Source of the DNA: Hondaea fermentalgiana
Taxonomy: Eukaryota > Sar > Bigyra > Thraustochytrida > Thraustochytriidae
Length of the DNA stretch: 43,691 nucleotides
Direction: 5' to 3'
Assembly (NCBI GenBank): GCA_014084085.1
Contig: NPFB01000169.1
Span: forward strand, 2,099 to 45,789
This document shows, piece by piece, positions 22,201 to 28,558 of this stretch. The translations under genes were made by a program, and so were the position numbers. Position 1 is the stretch's first letter. The number at the start of each line of letters is the position of its first letter. A model generated the notes under the pieces. The model was not told where the DNA came from. It saw only the letters and a list, made by a program, of their open reading frames with translations, and did not search any database.

Positions 22201-24818
22201 GCAAGTACTTTGTCGGGGTCTCAGGTAGGGGCAACAAGCCCTTGATTACCTTTTCGTCAACCAAGCTTGACTTCGGCCCTTGCTTCGTTGCAGATCCTGG
22301 CGCCAGGGTCCCGCGTGTGGAAGAAAAGACTCTTGTGATCACCAATAATGAAACCGAGAATCCGGTCGCTGTCGATTGCACATGGCTCAAGACGGACTTT
22401 CTCGACGTCGTGTGCGAACCATCTGTTTTGCAGCCTGGAGAGCGCATGGAGGCCGTTGTCCGGTTCTCGCCGCGCCAACTGAAAATGTACCCCGCGACGA
22501 TCCCGTTTGAGATCAACGGCCTTTACACGGTGAATGTGCTGTTCAGCGGAGAAGGGACCGCGCTGCACGTGGAGCTTGAGAACTCTGACGATCAAAAGCT
22601 GCACTTTGGCGGTCTGCGTGTGGGCCAGTCTGCCACCAAGACGTTTGCGCTGGTGAATCGCTCGCGCCGTGCTGTGCGTCTGTCATTGCAGGACACCGAA
22701 GGGCGACTTGAGCAAGCCTGTGTACGACTCGCTCCCGCACCAGGCGCAATTCTTACTCTTCGGCCGCGTGAATCGTGCTCGGTGACAGCGACATTTTCTC
22801 CCGAATCGCGCTTGAGCGCCTTTACCGTACCGGTGCATCTCCACGTGGGTGGAGCAGAGCGCAAGCTTCTCGCAATCACAGGTTCGTGCCTCGCGGTCGA
22901 TGTAAAGCTCGAGCTCAGCAACCTTTCGTTTGGTGCCGTGTGCGAGTCATGTCAGTTGGCGCGCAAGATTCAGGTGGAGAACGCCGGCGATCTCGGCGCT
23001 CGATTCCGCTGGGAAATGGGAAGCGCAGCTCGGGACAATTTTTCCATTTTCCCCATGGAAGGCGTCCTGCCACCGCACGCGCAGCTCATGGTGGATGTGA
23101 CTTTCCATCCAGCAAATCTCCATGCAGACATTCGAGGCGACGCCAAGCTCTACGTGGAAGGTAACGAGCAGGGCATGTTTCCGCTATCTCTCTCTGGAAG
23201 CTGTATTCCGCAACCGGAAGAAGGCGTGAGCGAAGTCAGCTTTGAAACAAAGGTTCGCGTTCCTCAGACAAAATCTGTGGAAATTAAAAATCCGGGCAAG
23301 ACGACATGGATGTTGCGTCCGACGATCCACAATTCGAGCTGGACCGGCGCAGAACGTCTCGAGGTCCCTGCCGGGGGCTCAGCCTCGTACGAGTTGGTAT
23401 ATCGACCCTTGAGCATGACGGGCGAGATTGAAGGCGGGGGAGAGACAAAGGCCCCACACGAGGGTTCGGTGTTTTTCGCTCTTCCTACGGGGCAGTCTTT
23501 GCTCTTTAAGCTGGTAGGATCGGCGAGCGCGCCGGATGCCGAGGACCACGTGGAGCGAAGCGTGGCTGCCAAGCAAGCCGAGGCAGTGCCCCTCAAGGTT
23601 GAGAACTGGTGTCGCACAGGTCAGCGCATGGTCGTTGAGATTGAAAAGCTCTCGGGTCCAGAAGACCACTTTTTGCGGGGCGCCAGCAGCCTAGACATTC
23701 CCGGAGCGGCTTCTCGAGACTACAAGCTGACGGTGATTGGGTACACGCAAGGGCGTAGCGAGGCCAAGGTAACCTTTACCAACACACGCACGGGCGAATT
23801 TCTGTTTTACACGGTGGCGCTCACTGTGGAGGCGCCCAAGACGCAAGAGACGATCACCTTGGAGACGAGTGTGCGCCAGACGGTGAGCGCACTCATTCGG
23901 ATCGAGAACCCTTTCTTTGCTTCGGAGACGCAGGCCATCTTTGAGCCTGAAGGAGAGAAGGCACTTTTCGAGCACGCAAAGCCGAGCACAACGTGGTGGT
24001 CGTGCACTTCGCCAACCGTCCGCGTGCGCCCCGTGCAAGCCTTTCAGGACTGTTCTGAAGGTGTCTTTGAGGTTCAGTATCGCCCGTTACTAGCCACAGC
24101 GTCGCAGCCCGAAGCTGGAGACGAGGTCACGGAAGGATTCGAGGTGCACGACCTTGTACTCCGCTCTCCGCAGCTTGGCGAGTACCCGTATAAGCTCCAT
24201 TTGCGCGCAAGTCCGGCGCAGACGGAAAGATCTTTGCAGTTTCGAGCGACGCTTGGCGGCAAGCACGAGCAGGTCTTTCGGTTTGCGAATTTTTGCCCCG
24301 GCGCGACCGAATTTTCGTGTAGCGTGAGTCAGCCTTTGTTTTTCCAGGTTGGTGCATCTTTCAAGGCAGAGGCTGTTGCCCATTGGCGAGGCGAGGAGGT
24401 TGCTGTGGCGGTACAGTTTGAGCCTCAGGGTCTCGGCAGCGTTCGCGATGTCTTGCGTGTGACTTCACCCGATGGTGGCGAATACACGTGCGTTCTGTAC
24501 GGAACGTGTGACCCGCCGCGCCCGCAGGGTCCCTTTGTTTTGGAAGACGCCTCGCAATCGGTCTCGATCGAGTTCAAGAACGTTTTCAATGAGGCCCGAG
24601 AGTTCAAGTTCATCACGGACTCGGACTCCTTTTCGGTCAACGGCTCGCGTTCCCAGGTGGTCAAGCTTGAGGCGCACAAGGAAATCACCCTTTCCATCAA
24701 GACGAGTTCGTCGACGTCTACTACGGGTAAGCTTTTGGTCACCTGCGTTGGTCAGCCAGACCTTCCGGCCTGGTCATATTACCTGCGCGCTGGCAAGGCG
24801 CCTAATTCTGCCCGCTAA
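10203..24818 (+). CDS. HYDIN: HYDIN-like ciliary central-pair protein
   Basis: One uninterrupted frame encodes 4,871 residues (human HYDIN is about 5,100). The start MESRVEVHERSKSHADKM is followed by a basic leader and the conserved PTPSMLTQELS region. From about residue 130 to the end the protein is a chain of immunoglobulin-like ASH/MSP-type units. About 25 copies of the signature (I/L)xFGxxxxGxxxxxxxx(I/L) are visible, such as VDFGTVFIG, LDFGRLLIG, LEFGRLLLG and LHFGGLRVG, each followed by FxVxPxxGxLxPGExxxVxVxF. Residues about 2012-2300 correspond to the adenylate-kinase-like insert of HYDIN (MDILLLAPPNVPWKADL...). Acidic linkers lie around it. HYDIN forms part of the C2b projection of the axonemal central pair and is needed for ciliary beating. 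It is intronless, unlike several neighbours. CFAP-type relatives with fewer ASH units are excluded by the length and the kinase-like insert. Confidence 0.93.
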   Translation: MESRVEVHERSKSHADKMTTSGLKEQQRVHDGDSREELDANTSDSFAIMKKQKAAKKVKLPPHIKYPRYMSAEEERQAHLYKPTPSMLTQELSTASSDQGLGGGRRNRFPVPEIVEFIKDPNAEGCTVPLDEPIFQPYPLHMQFKDYTEYGVYRQTLYFRNNDSVPRRMRVEALDGPNFSVRPNPRANDRIAPGMEVSFEVTFKPHGKRDYREKLVCVTEREKFLVEISALGPWACMDFPDEIGFGTCPVNHENERTFLVRNIGERDTRFALRATEPFDVRPRAGFLAMHESVQVTVTFNSDYCAEFDGEMEVAYENGQASYVHVHGSTESINVSIDKPVAEVDPAYISLMSTCTVLISNDSDIPVDFEWKSFATALEDGNEKTRLLQELDRLEAIEAATANPILLKQKYRHLRRAVEDDAMLFADENFRIEPLTGQVWSHSAKEVTISFSPLIAADYASIACLAVTGRENRIPLKILGQGIGPKAAFSAAIVDFGTVFIGSEHTHSIEIENRGDIRCEYLLDAPSEDLASALTFSPSMGTLEVGETRKLQIDFCSGKLGAFSEIITFSMTGSNDKLRVRVKGNVVGPTFDVNVAEFAFGRIAYGFANTREFVISNTSEIPMEFALRVPGDGKFDEPEFVVTPSAGTIEAGQEQNVTLTFTSRTVTRYQMDLVIDVINIGQAQRTIPIQAECAVAAVGVHAGAPLEAPQDGFQAVIPDGEDYGGSDSSREGDLHLEFGPCFLRYPYTRQLLLRNTSDVRARFEIVPQDEATLPLASYEPSEMIGTIEPMSEHRVDVTMRVEKLGKFSLPLLVRIQGSDKPPLMVDVAAHGCGPRIVVEPSLEIDFDTVTCLTTAKRSFRMHNRSLIAAPYANFLKDSKSKFTLDCAEGCLGPGEDIECTVSVCPDDASTHRDELHIVVTEGESIVMQLKAKGTGTTMFCKELKELQVCNFGNVFTNRVHEKKFLLENRGRREQTLSWTNLALEDKIEERKKRIMEQDRLLRDKDPEVQKRAARIRIPEEPQPTYVVYPDSVVLKPRMGCMFTVRGESAVGGHIDENLVLSTKVGKEKKSTTVCQAAVSANFVNPLLHASVDVIEFCFTFNPDERMAPGTDMTQRRPLKLKNVSQLPLNFILRTHEPFSVDTWEIALDPEQETSVNVLFNPLLKSDDLKTQTLHEKLTATHQNHPQKDVWDIRAQINFPNLDFEYTELNFGCLLNDTSKTQRFRITNTSVIDTMYSWAFLEEDAGRTSRASTTGSSKRPLGLQNVVASRPEPNDVFDIRPIRGLLRPGESQEVEVSYFAHANQRFDVTAVCEVEGGPEYEVSLRGEASQIHYTLDQEGLDFGDLIHDTTEEQALMLANSGKVAFDFRIVSPDPDVVSCTPNEGRIFAKDTQKIIVRFSPKVPELVLQNVRIEIAHLEPLAFPVKGRGIFASATLSLPRAEDLALVVHENAAKQSAPSRAYGFSSPSAAGLGSPNGENDGDLSLGMLQPEVQEWLGLLAEAEELLQASGATEIDATTGLVEGIATKTGARPVSVAPAGSTSPSRGTGVGRDRPIGSAPARSSTQPLTPSTSSSSDRNSGSQTTGGSKGSKRTKGSKRAPRFDMAKVRVEAEANRLRFARFLHRVIDNIAMPHLERGPAENNVFTLARYVVELGNVVVGKSRKKVFRILNTSQMPLSFSVPKSAISGSSFSLEPAEVSKLAPNESVELQLQFSAKRDAALGPLEWSIPLDIVNGPPLEVMARANVTMPEVSIAPGDVLDFGRLLIGQCKVMSFQLKNTSPVPADWGIHLDKMAGQRGSDSRAIACVPMSGTLQPNERCNVEVTFTPREPRSYQSKLPIKVASNPRTQAIMCKGAATAIQLDVTSDLLEMRPTLPSEGDFALREFSIRNVSECDVEVYSVDFDEQHVKEEAILAAVLDSMGYANQMRSQPRKAGEPLQQSIVEQFAELQEEAGTGAEASTPEQSEEGAETNATEGDVKDAGLGDLEDVAETLQNAQANEGETAATGPSYRDRGLAMDILLLAPPNVPWKADLASLLGEKAGGRVPVLGLDAVVEQASAAGKIPLEVSAHYGLEHPELAEGGKPPKKTRPIEIEEVKLAVRHVIESPACAHGVVLAGLESKYLVQESENAFEELARAVKDAFNVPTVSTSSSLSTEDGTEESKESDNAPNDSEASASAFVSPQNVLRVVILDVQESSLASHLESIAEEEHKESDAEGVNASAEYFSNIDALKAIFVKRSSAGTDAGESVEESKEEESTEAEYAAENAASGAEDVPAWIETCLLGEDCLPFVSAAQRVEAWLPEPGTPRPADWDEHWIPIPGERVLEILERPTTRPRSAATSGPFRIKAILSKESLDTDGDDTPAEIEPDTDEAEKSAESDTDETMEEPKASVTEAPIRLVPGAPYRWVIPAGSTLKMQVILNACKQGTFEQQLSFQAVGSNQQYWVLTKGVCTVPTISADPRNVFMNRIKARPEHRLVSKKYVMSKALYEFGPLLVGKNPEECMQHEDLAVQMRNAETFRISNSGVLPVDEVRFVLVAGDGSFIDAQDSAATPFVVQPSEISLEPGETKDVRVWAFPQEESLASAKLVCCVKDNPEVYEFAMSCLGAKPQLAVHGPWEEVEEEEVADDSAQTEGEASRGDDAQEKQAALEFGRLLLGRQEERVFTVSNTSTIPVAWKLDLEAFADLPAFAVFPVEGTLAPGETSSISVQFNATEAAVHDLTLDVGFTDVEIGEPETRIQVAVRAEAYTIQVQPDFRQGDEEEDAVPAGIDFGMLRVFEAAERKLKLRNTGKYPVEFVFIMRKRLVASLIEITPMQQVLEADEEAELTLRFCSKNEAQLRNNKDIRCLIKEPATGETVESFEVPVDVCSVFSSFRVQPSKGIHFGAVKFEATPEKSFEIRNDGLFPFTYEIITTSELADRMQAQHDRIEAALREAEEKASRPQDEEVDAENDTPAETPPAPLPTAAELAAARASVELEELRALATPAQVAGAETLTVGLFDVTPRAGEISPGSSQELCVKFNADGDVLAQEALRILVSGRNPNDGTLMPSEVFELAGESHVPGINTDNYDSIFEEQGVVRSLDPTMHECGVFSKEENIFTFGAVIHTAVPAQGICERFKISNPNKIKAMVSFEVEARNTASEGIFSVHPEHLELPSHEHDFVSVYFKPSAINKYAAKFRALVTDGERKPETHLLEFDLQGEGTLPCLTVVEPSQLSDDAKFQVDLGRTQLRKSRSKEITVRNDGIVPATVRFDMDLHKSISFPLRNSSLTLQPQESRTTSVKFEPSEEGHVSAELLVRVLHNEFELSRFELSGEGYQEDMTFEELPGDADDSLDFGDVSLLPRAAGEKGGEDDGQIDEKVELEAAKSVRFCIKSNVDSVIRFEWDTAAVPQVTFSPSAGHVPPFGRLYIEAAIAASEPVSLTEATASLSMQRIIYGEDAFAAAGGRSISWNSNMTVAKPRSEDEEQNGGGDAAPESDAFQTAPEPAYTVVEGSETKSVALKCRAEVDTVRYALNEGQETTMHFRSTMMFQSRAFKFPVHNRGRMAMDIAWSIEAANGALRNSHCPFSISPAQARIAADSEQIFVVRFAPLEVEPFEYTAKAQIQNLCADQDELALTLSGMASRPVCHFELESSTYLERRKAPLPGLGPDVSVKVLEFQSLGLRIKNTKRFHVVNPTSMAYEFELVPIGEETSACFKCATSKGLIMPGKRCELSFSFTPTTVDLQESLWEFRIAEQGVSQTLLLVGTVSEPRVELSRKHVNFNSILVGGHSEETVLLENHEDVPFAFDFDSASFRDQENDIMQQLGGTDENTGGAARRARSVLRVEPMSGTVGPKSSLPLTVRFAPQGEKKHNFNLVCHVHRKPDKLSLNVKGEGSAIHDLLVMDATGAAHGAGAEQDASVRSSSGAEIELQHGERNLNELNFGLVHVNDNAKRVVTIRNRGKFSFDYLWTPPVELRDYDESGLLTLSPLRGTVRAGETAKCTFLFNPTREVALDNLRFQCTVAGARKYFVGVSGRGNKPLITFSSTKLDFGPCFVADPGARVPRVEEKTLVITNNETENPVAVDCTWLKTDFLDVVCEPSVLQPGERMEAVVRFSPRQLKMYPATIPFEINGLYTVNVLFSGEGTALHVELENSDDQKLHFGGLRVGQSATKTFALVNRSRRAVRLSLQDTEGRLEQACVRLAPAPGAILTLRPRESCSVTATFSPESRLSAFTVPVHLHVGGAERKLLAITGSCLAVDVKLELSNLSFGAVCESCQLARKIQVENAGDLGARFRWEMGSAARDNFSIFPMEGVLPPHAQLMVDVTFHPANLHADIRGDAKLYVEGNEQGMFPLSLSGSCIPQPEEGVSEVSFETKVRVPQTKSVEIKNPGKTTWMLRPTIHNSSWTGAERLEVPAGGSASYELVYRPLSMTGEIEGGGETKAPHEGSVFFALPTGQSLLFKLVGSASAPDAEDHVERSVAAKQAEAVPLKVENWCRTGQRMVVEIEKLSGPEDHFLRGASSLDIPGAASRDYKLTVIGYTQGRSEAKVTFTNTRTGEFLFYTVALTVEAPKTQETITLETSVRQTVSALIRIENPFFASETQAIFEPEGEKALFEHAKPSTTWWSCTSPTVRVRPVQAFQDCSEGVFEVQYRPLLATASQPEAGDEVTEGFEVHDLVLRSPQLGEYPYKLHLRASPAQTERSLQFRATLGGKHEQVFRFANFCPGATEFSCSVSQPLFFQVGASFKAEAVAHWRGEEVAVAVQFEPQGLGSVRDVLRVTSPDGGEYTCVLYGTCDPPRPQGPFVLEDASQSVSIEFKNVFNEAREFKFITDSDSFSVNGSRSQVVKLEAHKEITLSIKTSSSTSTTGKLLVTCVGQPDLPAWSYYLRAGKAPNSAR

Positions 24819-24843
24819 ACCTCCATCCCCTAGAGGAAATGGT

Positions 24844-24849
24844 AATAAA
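24844..24849 (+). terminator. Poly(A) signal of HYDIN
   Basis: AATAAA lies 26 nt after the HYDIN stop codon, a suitable distance for its polyadenylation signal. Confidence 0.6.
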
Positions 24850-25658
24850 GCTCTAATCATGAAGTTCTTTGTTTCTTTATTTGTCAGCCGGCAGGCAGGT
24901 ATACGTCCTTCGCTGGGCTAGACAAGATCCCACGCTCGATTGTCTCCGGGACCGCAAAGTGGCCGCAAACCCAAGCATTGACAACATTCGCGAACGCTCT
25001 GACTTTAACTTGGTATACTCTTCGCTTTACGTCGATTCTCGTGCCGTGTCGCATGGCGTCGCGACCGGCCCAGCCGAACGAGACATCCCCTACGCCACGC
25101 GCCTTCTCCTCCTCCTCTCTCCCTCTTCCCTCCTTCGCGACATCGCCATCTTCAAGATGCATCCTAAACGCCTGTGGTCTATGCATTCACATGTCAATTC
25201 AGCCAGCCGCGCGCCGCCGCGGGTTCTCCTCGCCAGTCTCGTCTCGCACCGCTGCCAGTGATGACGCACTCGCGCGAGCCATCTTCGATGGACCCAAGCA
25301 ATCTCCCTCTTTAGCCAGCCCGCCTGCCTTGCCAGCCATGCCTGCCGCAGCGGGCTCTCCGCCGGTGACGCCGCAGGAGCCTGGCGACCGCTGGCTGGCT
25401 GGGCGCGGCACGCCTTGCATCCCCTTGCTTGCGGCGCGGAAGAAGGCTGTCTGTCTCCAGATGGCTGTTGGCTGTGCTGTGGTTCGTGTGTTTCCGCACC
25501 CACTTGGCGAGGCAAGGCAGAGCAGCGGCAGAAAGCGAGGCGAAGCAAAGCAGAGCAGAGCAAAGCAAAGCAAAGCAAGGCAGAGCACAGCGAGGAAAAG
25601 CAAATCGCGAAGGCCGCGAGTCGGAGTCGCGGCGCGGCGTCGGGCGGCGCGGCGTCGG
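24850..25658. other. Region between HYDIN and the assembly gap
   Basis: A frame continuous with the kinase downstream is open here from 24978, with an ATG at 25053 (MASRPAQPNETSPTPRAFSS). The residues are low complexity, and the last part (25530-25610) is AGCAAAGCAGAGC-type repeat DNA giving an artificial AKQSKARQS peptide. The first part could be the N-terminus of the kinase or 5' leader. Because the gap size is nominal, continuity of frame across it proves nothing. Confidence 0.4.
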
Positions 25659-25758
25659 NNNNNNNNNNNNNNNNNNNNNNNNNNNNNNNNNNNNNNNNNN
25701 NNNNNNNNNNNNNNNNNNNNNNNNNNNNNNNNNNNNNNNNNNNNNNNNNNNNNNNNNN
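25659..25758. other. Assembly gap of 100 N
   Basis: Exactly 100 N, the usual placeholder for a gap of unknown size. Both edges are extremely GC-rich (GGCGCGGCGTCGG on the left, CCGCCGCCGCCGCGCCGCGG on the right), which probably stopped sequencing. The 5' end of the kinase gene is affected. Confidence 0.98.
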
Positions 25759-25760
25759 GC

Positions 25761-26804
25761 GCGAACCCGCACCGCCGCCGCCGCGCCGCGGCGCTCGCGG
25801 CGTCGGCGACCTCGGACTTCTGGCACGAAAGGTTCGTCTGGGAGCGCGACGTGCAGCGCCTGAAGTCAGCCGACGAGGTGCGCGAGTTCTACAGCCTGGG
25901 GGACCTCATCGGCGCCGGCACGTACGGACTCGTGCGCAGCGCCGTGTCCAAGGAGGACGGGCAGGAGTACGCCCTCAAGACCATCAAAAAGGCGCGGCAG
26001 CAGCATTACCGCCGCGAAGTCCTCCTCTCTTCTCGGGTCAAGCATCCGGCGGTGCTCAGCCCCCAGCGCGTCTTCGAGACGCCGGACGATGTTCTGATGG
26101 TCACAGAGCTGTGCAGGGGTGGGGAGCTCTTTGAGTTTGTAGCTGACCACAACATGTATCTGGGCACTCTGGACGAGGAGGCAGTGCTCGAGATCACACG
26201 GGAAATGCTCGTGGCCATCGAGGCGTGCCACCGAGCCGAGTTCGCGCATCTGGATATCAAACCTGAAAATTTTGTCTTTCGTGTCCCGTACACGGATATT
26301 TTGAAAGATATGCGCAATGTGCGCAACAATTTGGTTCTCATTGACTTTGGCGCGGCGCAGCCCTTCCGGCTCCGGCCCTACGCGAGCTCGAGTGCGCAAT
26401 ACGACAAGGACATGGACGAGTTTTTCTCGGGCGAAACCAGTCTGGGCGGCACGGCCTCGTACGTGTCGCCCGAGGTTCTGCATGGCCGATTCAGCTCGCG
26501 CTCAGACTTGTGGAGCCTCGGCGTCACGCTCTTCATGCTCATTGCAGGGCGTAGGCCCTTTGACGTAAATATCGACGCTCAGCCGAGCGACTTTGATCGT
26601 CATGTGCAGGAAAATATTAAGGAGGAGGCCGCGCTTCCGCTGGGCACTTCTTTGTACTCCACGTGCGAGGAACTTGGTCTGGCTAATAATAGCACGGTCG
26701 ACATTCTGCTCAACATGATGCACCCCGAGCCAATTCTGCGCAAGTCCGCAACCGAGCTCATTGCTGAGATTGACCGCATGCTCGAGGAGGAGCATCGCAA
26801 CTAG
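25761..26804 (+). CDS. Ser/Thr protein kinase, CAMK-like, 5' end in gap
   Basis: The frame emerges from the gap (ANPHRRRR) and encodes a complete kinase domain to TAG at 26802-26804. Visible motifs are the glycine loop GAGTYG, the VAIK-type lysine in YALKTIKK, the helix-C glutamate in RREVLL, the catalytic loop HLDIKPENF (leucine in place of the usual arginine of HRD), DFG in LIDFGAAQ, the APE-type GTASYVSPEV, and SDLWSLGVTLFMLIAGRRPF. An insert of about 20 residues follows the catalytic loop (VPYTDILKDMRNVRNN), and a second lies between DFG and GTASYVSPE (RPYASSSAQYDKDMDEFFSG). The LDIKPEN loop and GELFEFV hinge resemble the calcium/calmodulin-kinase group. No calmodulin-binding site or EF hand follows, as the protein ends shortly after the domain. 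The kinase should be active. The start codon is not known. Confidence 0.85.
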   Translation, partial: ANPHRRRRAAALAASATSDFWHERFVWERDVQRLKSADEVREFYSLGDLIGAGTYGLVRSAVSKEDGQEYALKTIKKARQQHYRREVLLSSRVKHPAVLSPQRVFETPDDVLMVTELCRGGELFEFVADHNMYLGTLDEEAVLEITREMLVAIEACHRAEFAHLDIKPENFVFRVPYTDILKDMRNVRNNLVLIDFGAAQPFRLRPYASSSAQYDKDMDEFFSGETSLGGTASYVSPEVLHGRFSSRSDLWSLGVTLFMLIAGRRPFDVNIDAQPSDFDRHVQENIKEEAALPLGTSLYSTCEELGLANNSTVDILLNMMHPEPILRKSATELIAEIDRMLEEEHRN

Positions 26805-26876
26805 CTGGCGATTCATGCACACGCATGCAGAAGCAAGCATGTGGTAAAAGTAAGCTCCAGCCCCACCATGTTCAAC

Positions 26877-26919
26877 CGATCGACCGACCGACCAACCGAC
26901 CGACCGACCGACCGACGGA
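26877..26919. repeat. (CCGA)n microsatellite
   Basis: About ten CCGA units with one CCAA variant, in the 202-bp spacer between the convergent kinase and TRAP-beta genes. Confidence 0.85.
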
Positions 26920-26977
26920 CACACTTAATTTCGACTCGCCTCATCCATTTGTAGAAAGAAAGAAAGAAGGGAAAAGA

Positions 26978-26983
26978 AATAAA
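26978..26983 (+). terminator. Possible poly(A) signal of the kinase gene
   Basis: AATAAA, 174 nt after the kinase stop and only 24 nt from the TRAP-beta stop on the other strand, in an A-rich stretch. The two 3' ends may overlap. Confidence 0.35.
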
Positions 26984-27006
26984 GAAAGAAAAAAAGAAGG
27001 CGTGTC

Positions 27007-27826
27007 TCAGGAGAACTCCCTTTTCACGCGACTGCGAAAGGTTGCCCATGCGAACGCGGGCAAGCCGACGGCGATTGCCGCACTCAGCGTAAAGCGCGTC
27101 CATTCGCGCAAGTAGGAACTGTCGGAGAGCCCATTCTCTGTCATTTAGTGTGTGTGTGTGTCAAAATATCGACAACAACTTGATTGGCAACGTACCTTGT
27201 TTGCTGTCTTCGTTGCCATGCAGTGAGAATACGGAGATCGCCACTCAGCTCTGCGCTACCTGTGTGTCTTGCATCCTCGCTCGTGTATGTGAGCTCGATT
27301 CGCATTCTTTTCGCTTCGAGAATGCCTGCGATGCGTGGTACGCTCGTAAATGTGTGACTTGACATCTCGCCGCTGTCGCCGTCGCGTTCTCTAGCATGTG
27401 AGTCGTGATAAATTCCCCTCCTTTCCTTTTCAATCAATGTGATGAACTTACGGTCCAAGCGCCTCGAGATGTACACGATGCTCCCCTTCGACGAGATCAA
27501 GGCGGTCTTTGGGCCACAGAGGCATATGCACAGTAATGTCTTGCGCTTCTCTGTGTGCCGTCGGTGTTGGAGTTGTTTCACACGAAAAAGGTCAGAAACT
27601 AAGCTGGAGGTCAAAGAGTATTGTTATTCTCTTGAACGTACGCAAGCCCGCCGTTGACTATGAGCCAGCGAAAGGTGCAGTTCTCGCCGACTGCAATGAC
27701 GGAAGAAAGCACTTCCTGATGCACGAGTAGATGTGCCCTCGTCTCGAGCCCACTGGCCATCCCCGAAAGCGTCGTCGCGGCGCCGACAAGCGCCGCCAAA
27801 AACAACCGTTGAAGCACCCGCGCCAT
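27007..27826 (-). CDS. SSR2: Translocon-associated protein beta (TRAP-beta)
   Basis: Four exons on the minus strand are 27826-27642, 27550-27452, 27390-27196 and 27118-27007 (591 nt, 196 residues). The three introns are 91, 61 and 77 nt, with donors GTACGTT, GTAAGTT and GTACGTT, AG acceptors, and all in phase 2. The joins give MARVLQRLFLAALVGAATTL (signal peptide), a lumenal beta-sandwich (AHLLVHQEVLSSVIAVGE, TFRWLIVNGGLAEAQDITV), SSHTFTSVPRIAGILEAKRM, ELTYTS, then EWTRFTLSAAIAVGLPAFAW (membrane anchor) and the basic tail FRSRVKREFS. Order and length match SSR2 of the ER translocon-associated complex (183 residues in human), including the SHTxxxxPxxAG and late Trp-rich anchor. It helps insert secretory proteins at Sec61. 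No single frame covers the gene. Confidence 0.88.
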
Positions 27827-28558
27827 CCTTTTCCTCGTTGCACTCCGCTCGAGTTAGACCGCTCCAGTCCGCTTTCTTTGCCGTCACTCGCTGCAGAGGC
27901 GCGTGCGCACGATGCCGTCCGTGCAGATAACGCCGCACCCTTTGGCGCTCGTGCAACTCGGCGTTCTTGCTTTCCGTTCGGGATTGCGAGCACTGCTGAT
28001 TGGGACGATCGCCACGGTGGGACACTCGCTATTTCTTCAAAGAAAAAGAAAAATAGGCCTATACCGGTTCCAGCAAAGCAAGAGTTCAAGCAAGTTCAAC
28101 TTGCCACAATGAGCTGAGCTCTCACTGCACCTGAGGTTGGAATGACGAATGTTACGTGGCGCGTACGGTGCATGAGGAGATACAGATCAGGCGCAGAACA
28201 AGAGCTGTAGGCATGCCATGATTGAGACAATCGTTCGATGAGACTGCGAAAAGCAAAACATGCAGCTTCGTCAAAGTCAGTCGATTCGGACCACGCGCAA
28301 GCAATGACGTGCATTTTTGGGTGAATCTTTCCACACGCACACAACATGAACGAGGACAACGAAAGAAGGGGATATAAATTACTGTCTTTTTGTTGATGTT
28401 GTTGTTGTTGTTGTTGTTCTCGAGGGGCCAAGTTTTGCTCCGCGTCGTGCACGACTTGCCCGAAGGGCACGATTGATGGAAACTATCGAGACGTCCACCG
28501 AGAGTAGAAGTCGCATCAAACAACCAAGCTATACAAGTTGTTCCGCTCCACGCGTGGT
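27827..28558. other. Spacer upstream of TRAP-beta, no firm gene
   Basis: This 732-bp region holds the TRAP-beta promoter. A (GTT)n run lies at 28394-28419. On the plus strand an ATG at 27911 opens about 66 codons with one hydrophobic stretch (RALLIGTIATVGHSLFL), ending in low-complexity lysine/serine sequence. It is separated from the TRAP-beta start by 84 bp and has no clear continuation. Confidence 0.4.
28096..28470 (-). CDS. Doubtful small protein, unrecognised
   Basis: A minus-strand frame of up to 124 codons ends with residues that look protein-like (MHVIACAWSESTDFDEAACF, FRSLIERLSQSW, PDLYLLMHRTRHVTFVIPTS). It is preceded by a glutamine run made by the GTT repeat. There is no ATG before the repeat, and an in-frame TAG lies just upstream, so translation could begin at the internal ATG of MLCACGKIHPKMHV or the segment could be an exon. 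No splice signal of the local type is near. Kept only as a candidate. Confidence 0.22.
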   Translation of the reverse strand: MPFGQVVHDAEQNLAPREQQQQQQHQQKDSNLYPLLSLSSFMLCACGKIHPKMHVIACAWSESTDFDEAACFAFRSLIERLSQSWHAYSSCSAPDLYLLMHRTRHVTFVIPTSGAVRAQLIVAS

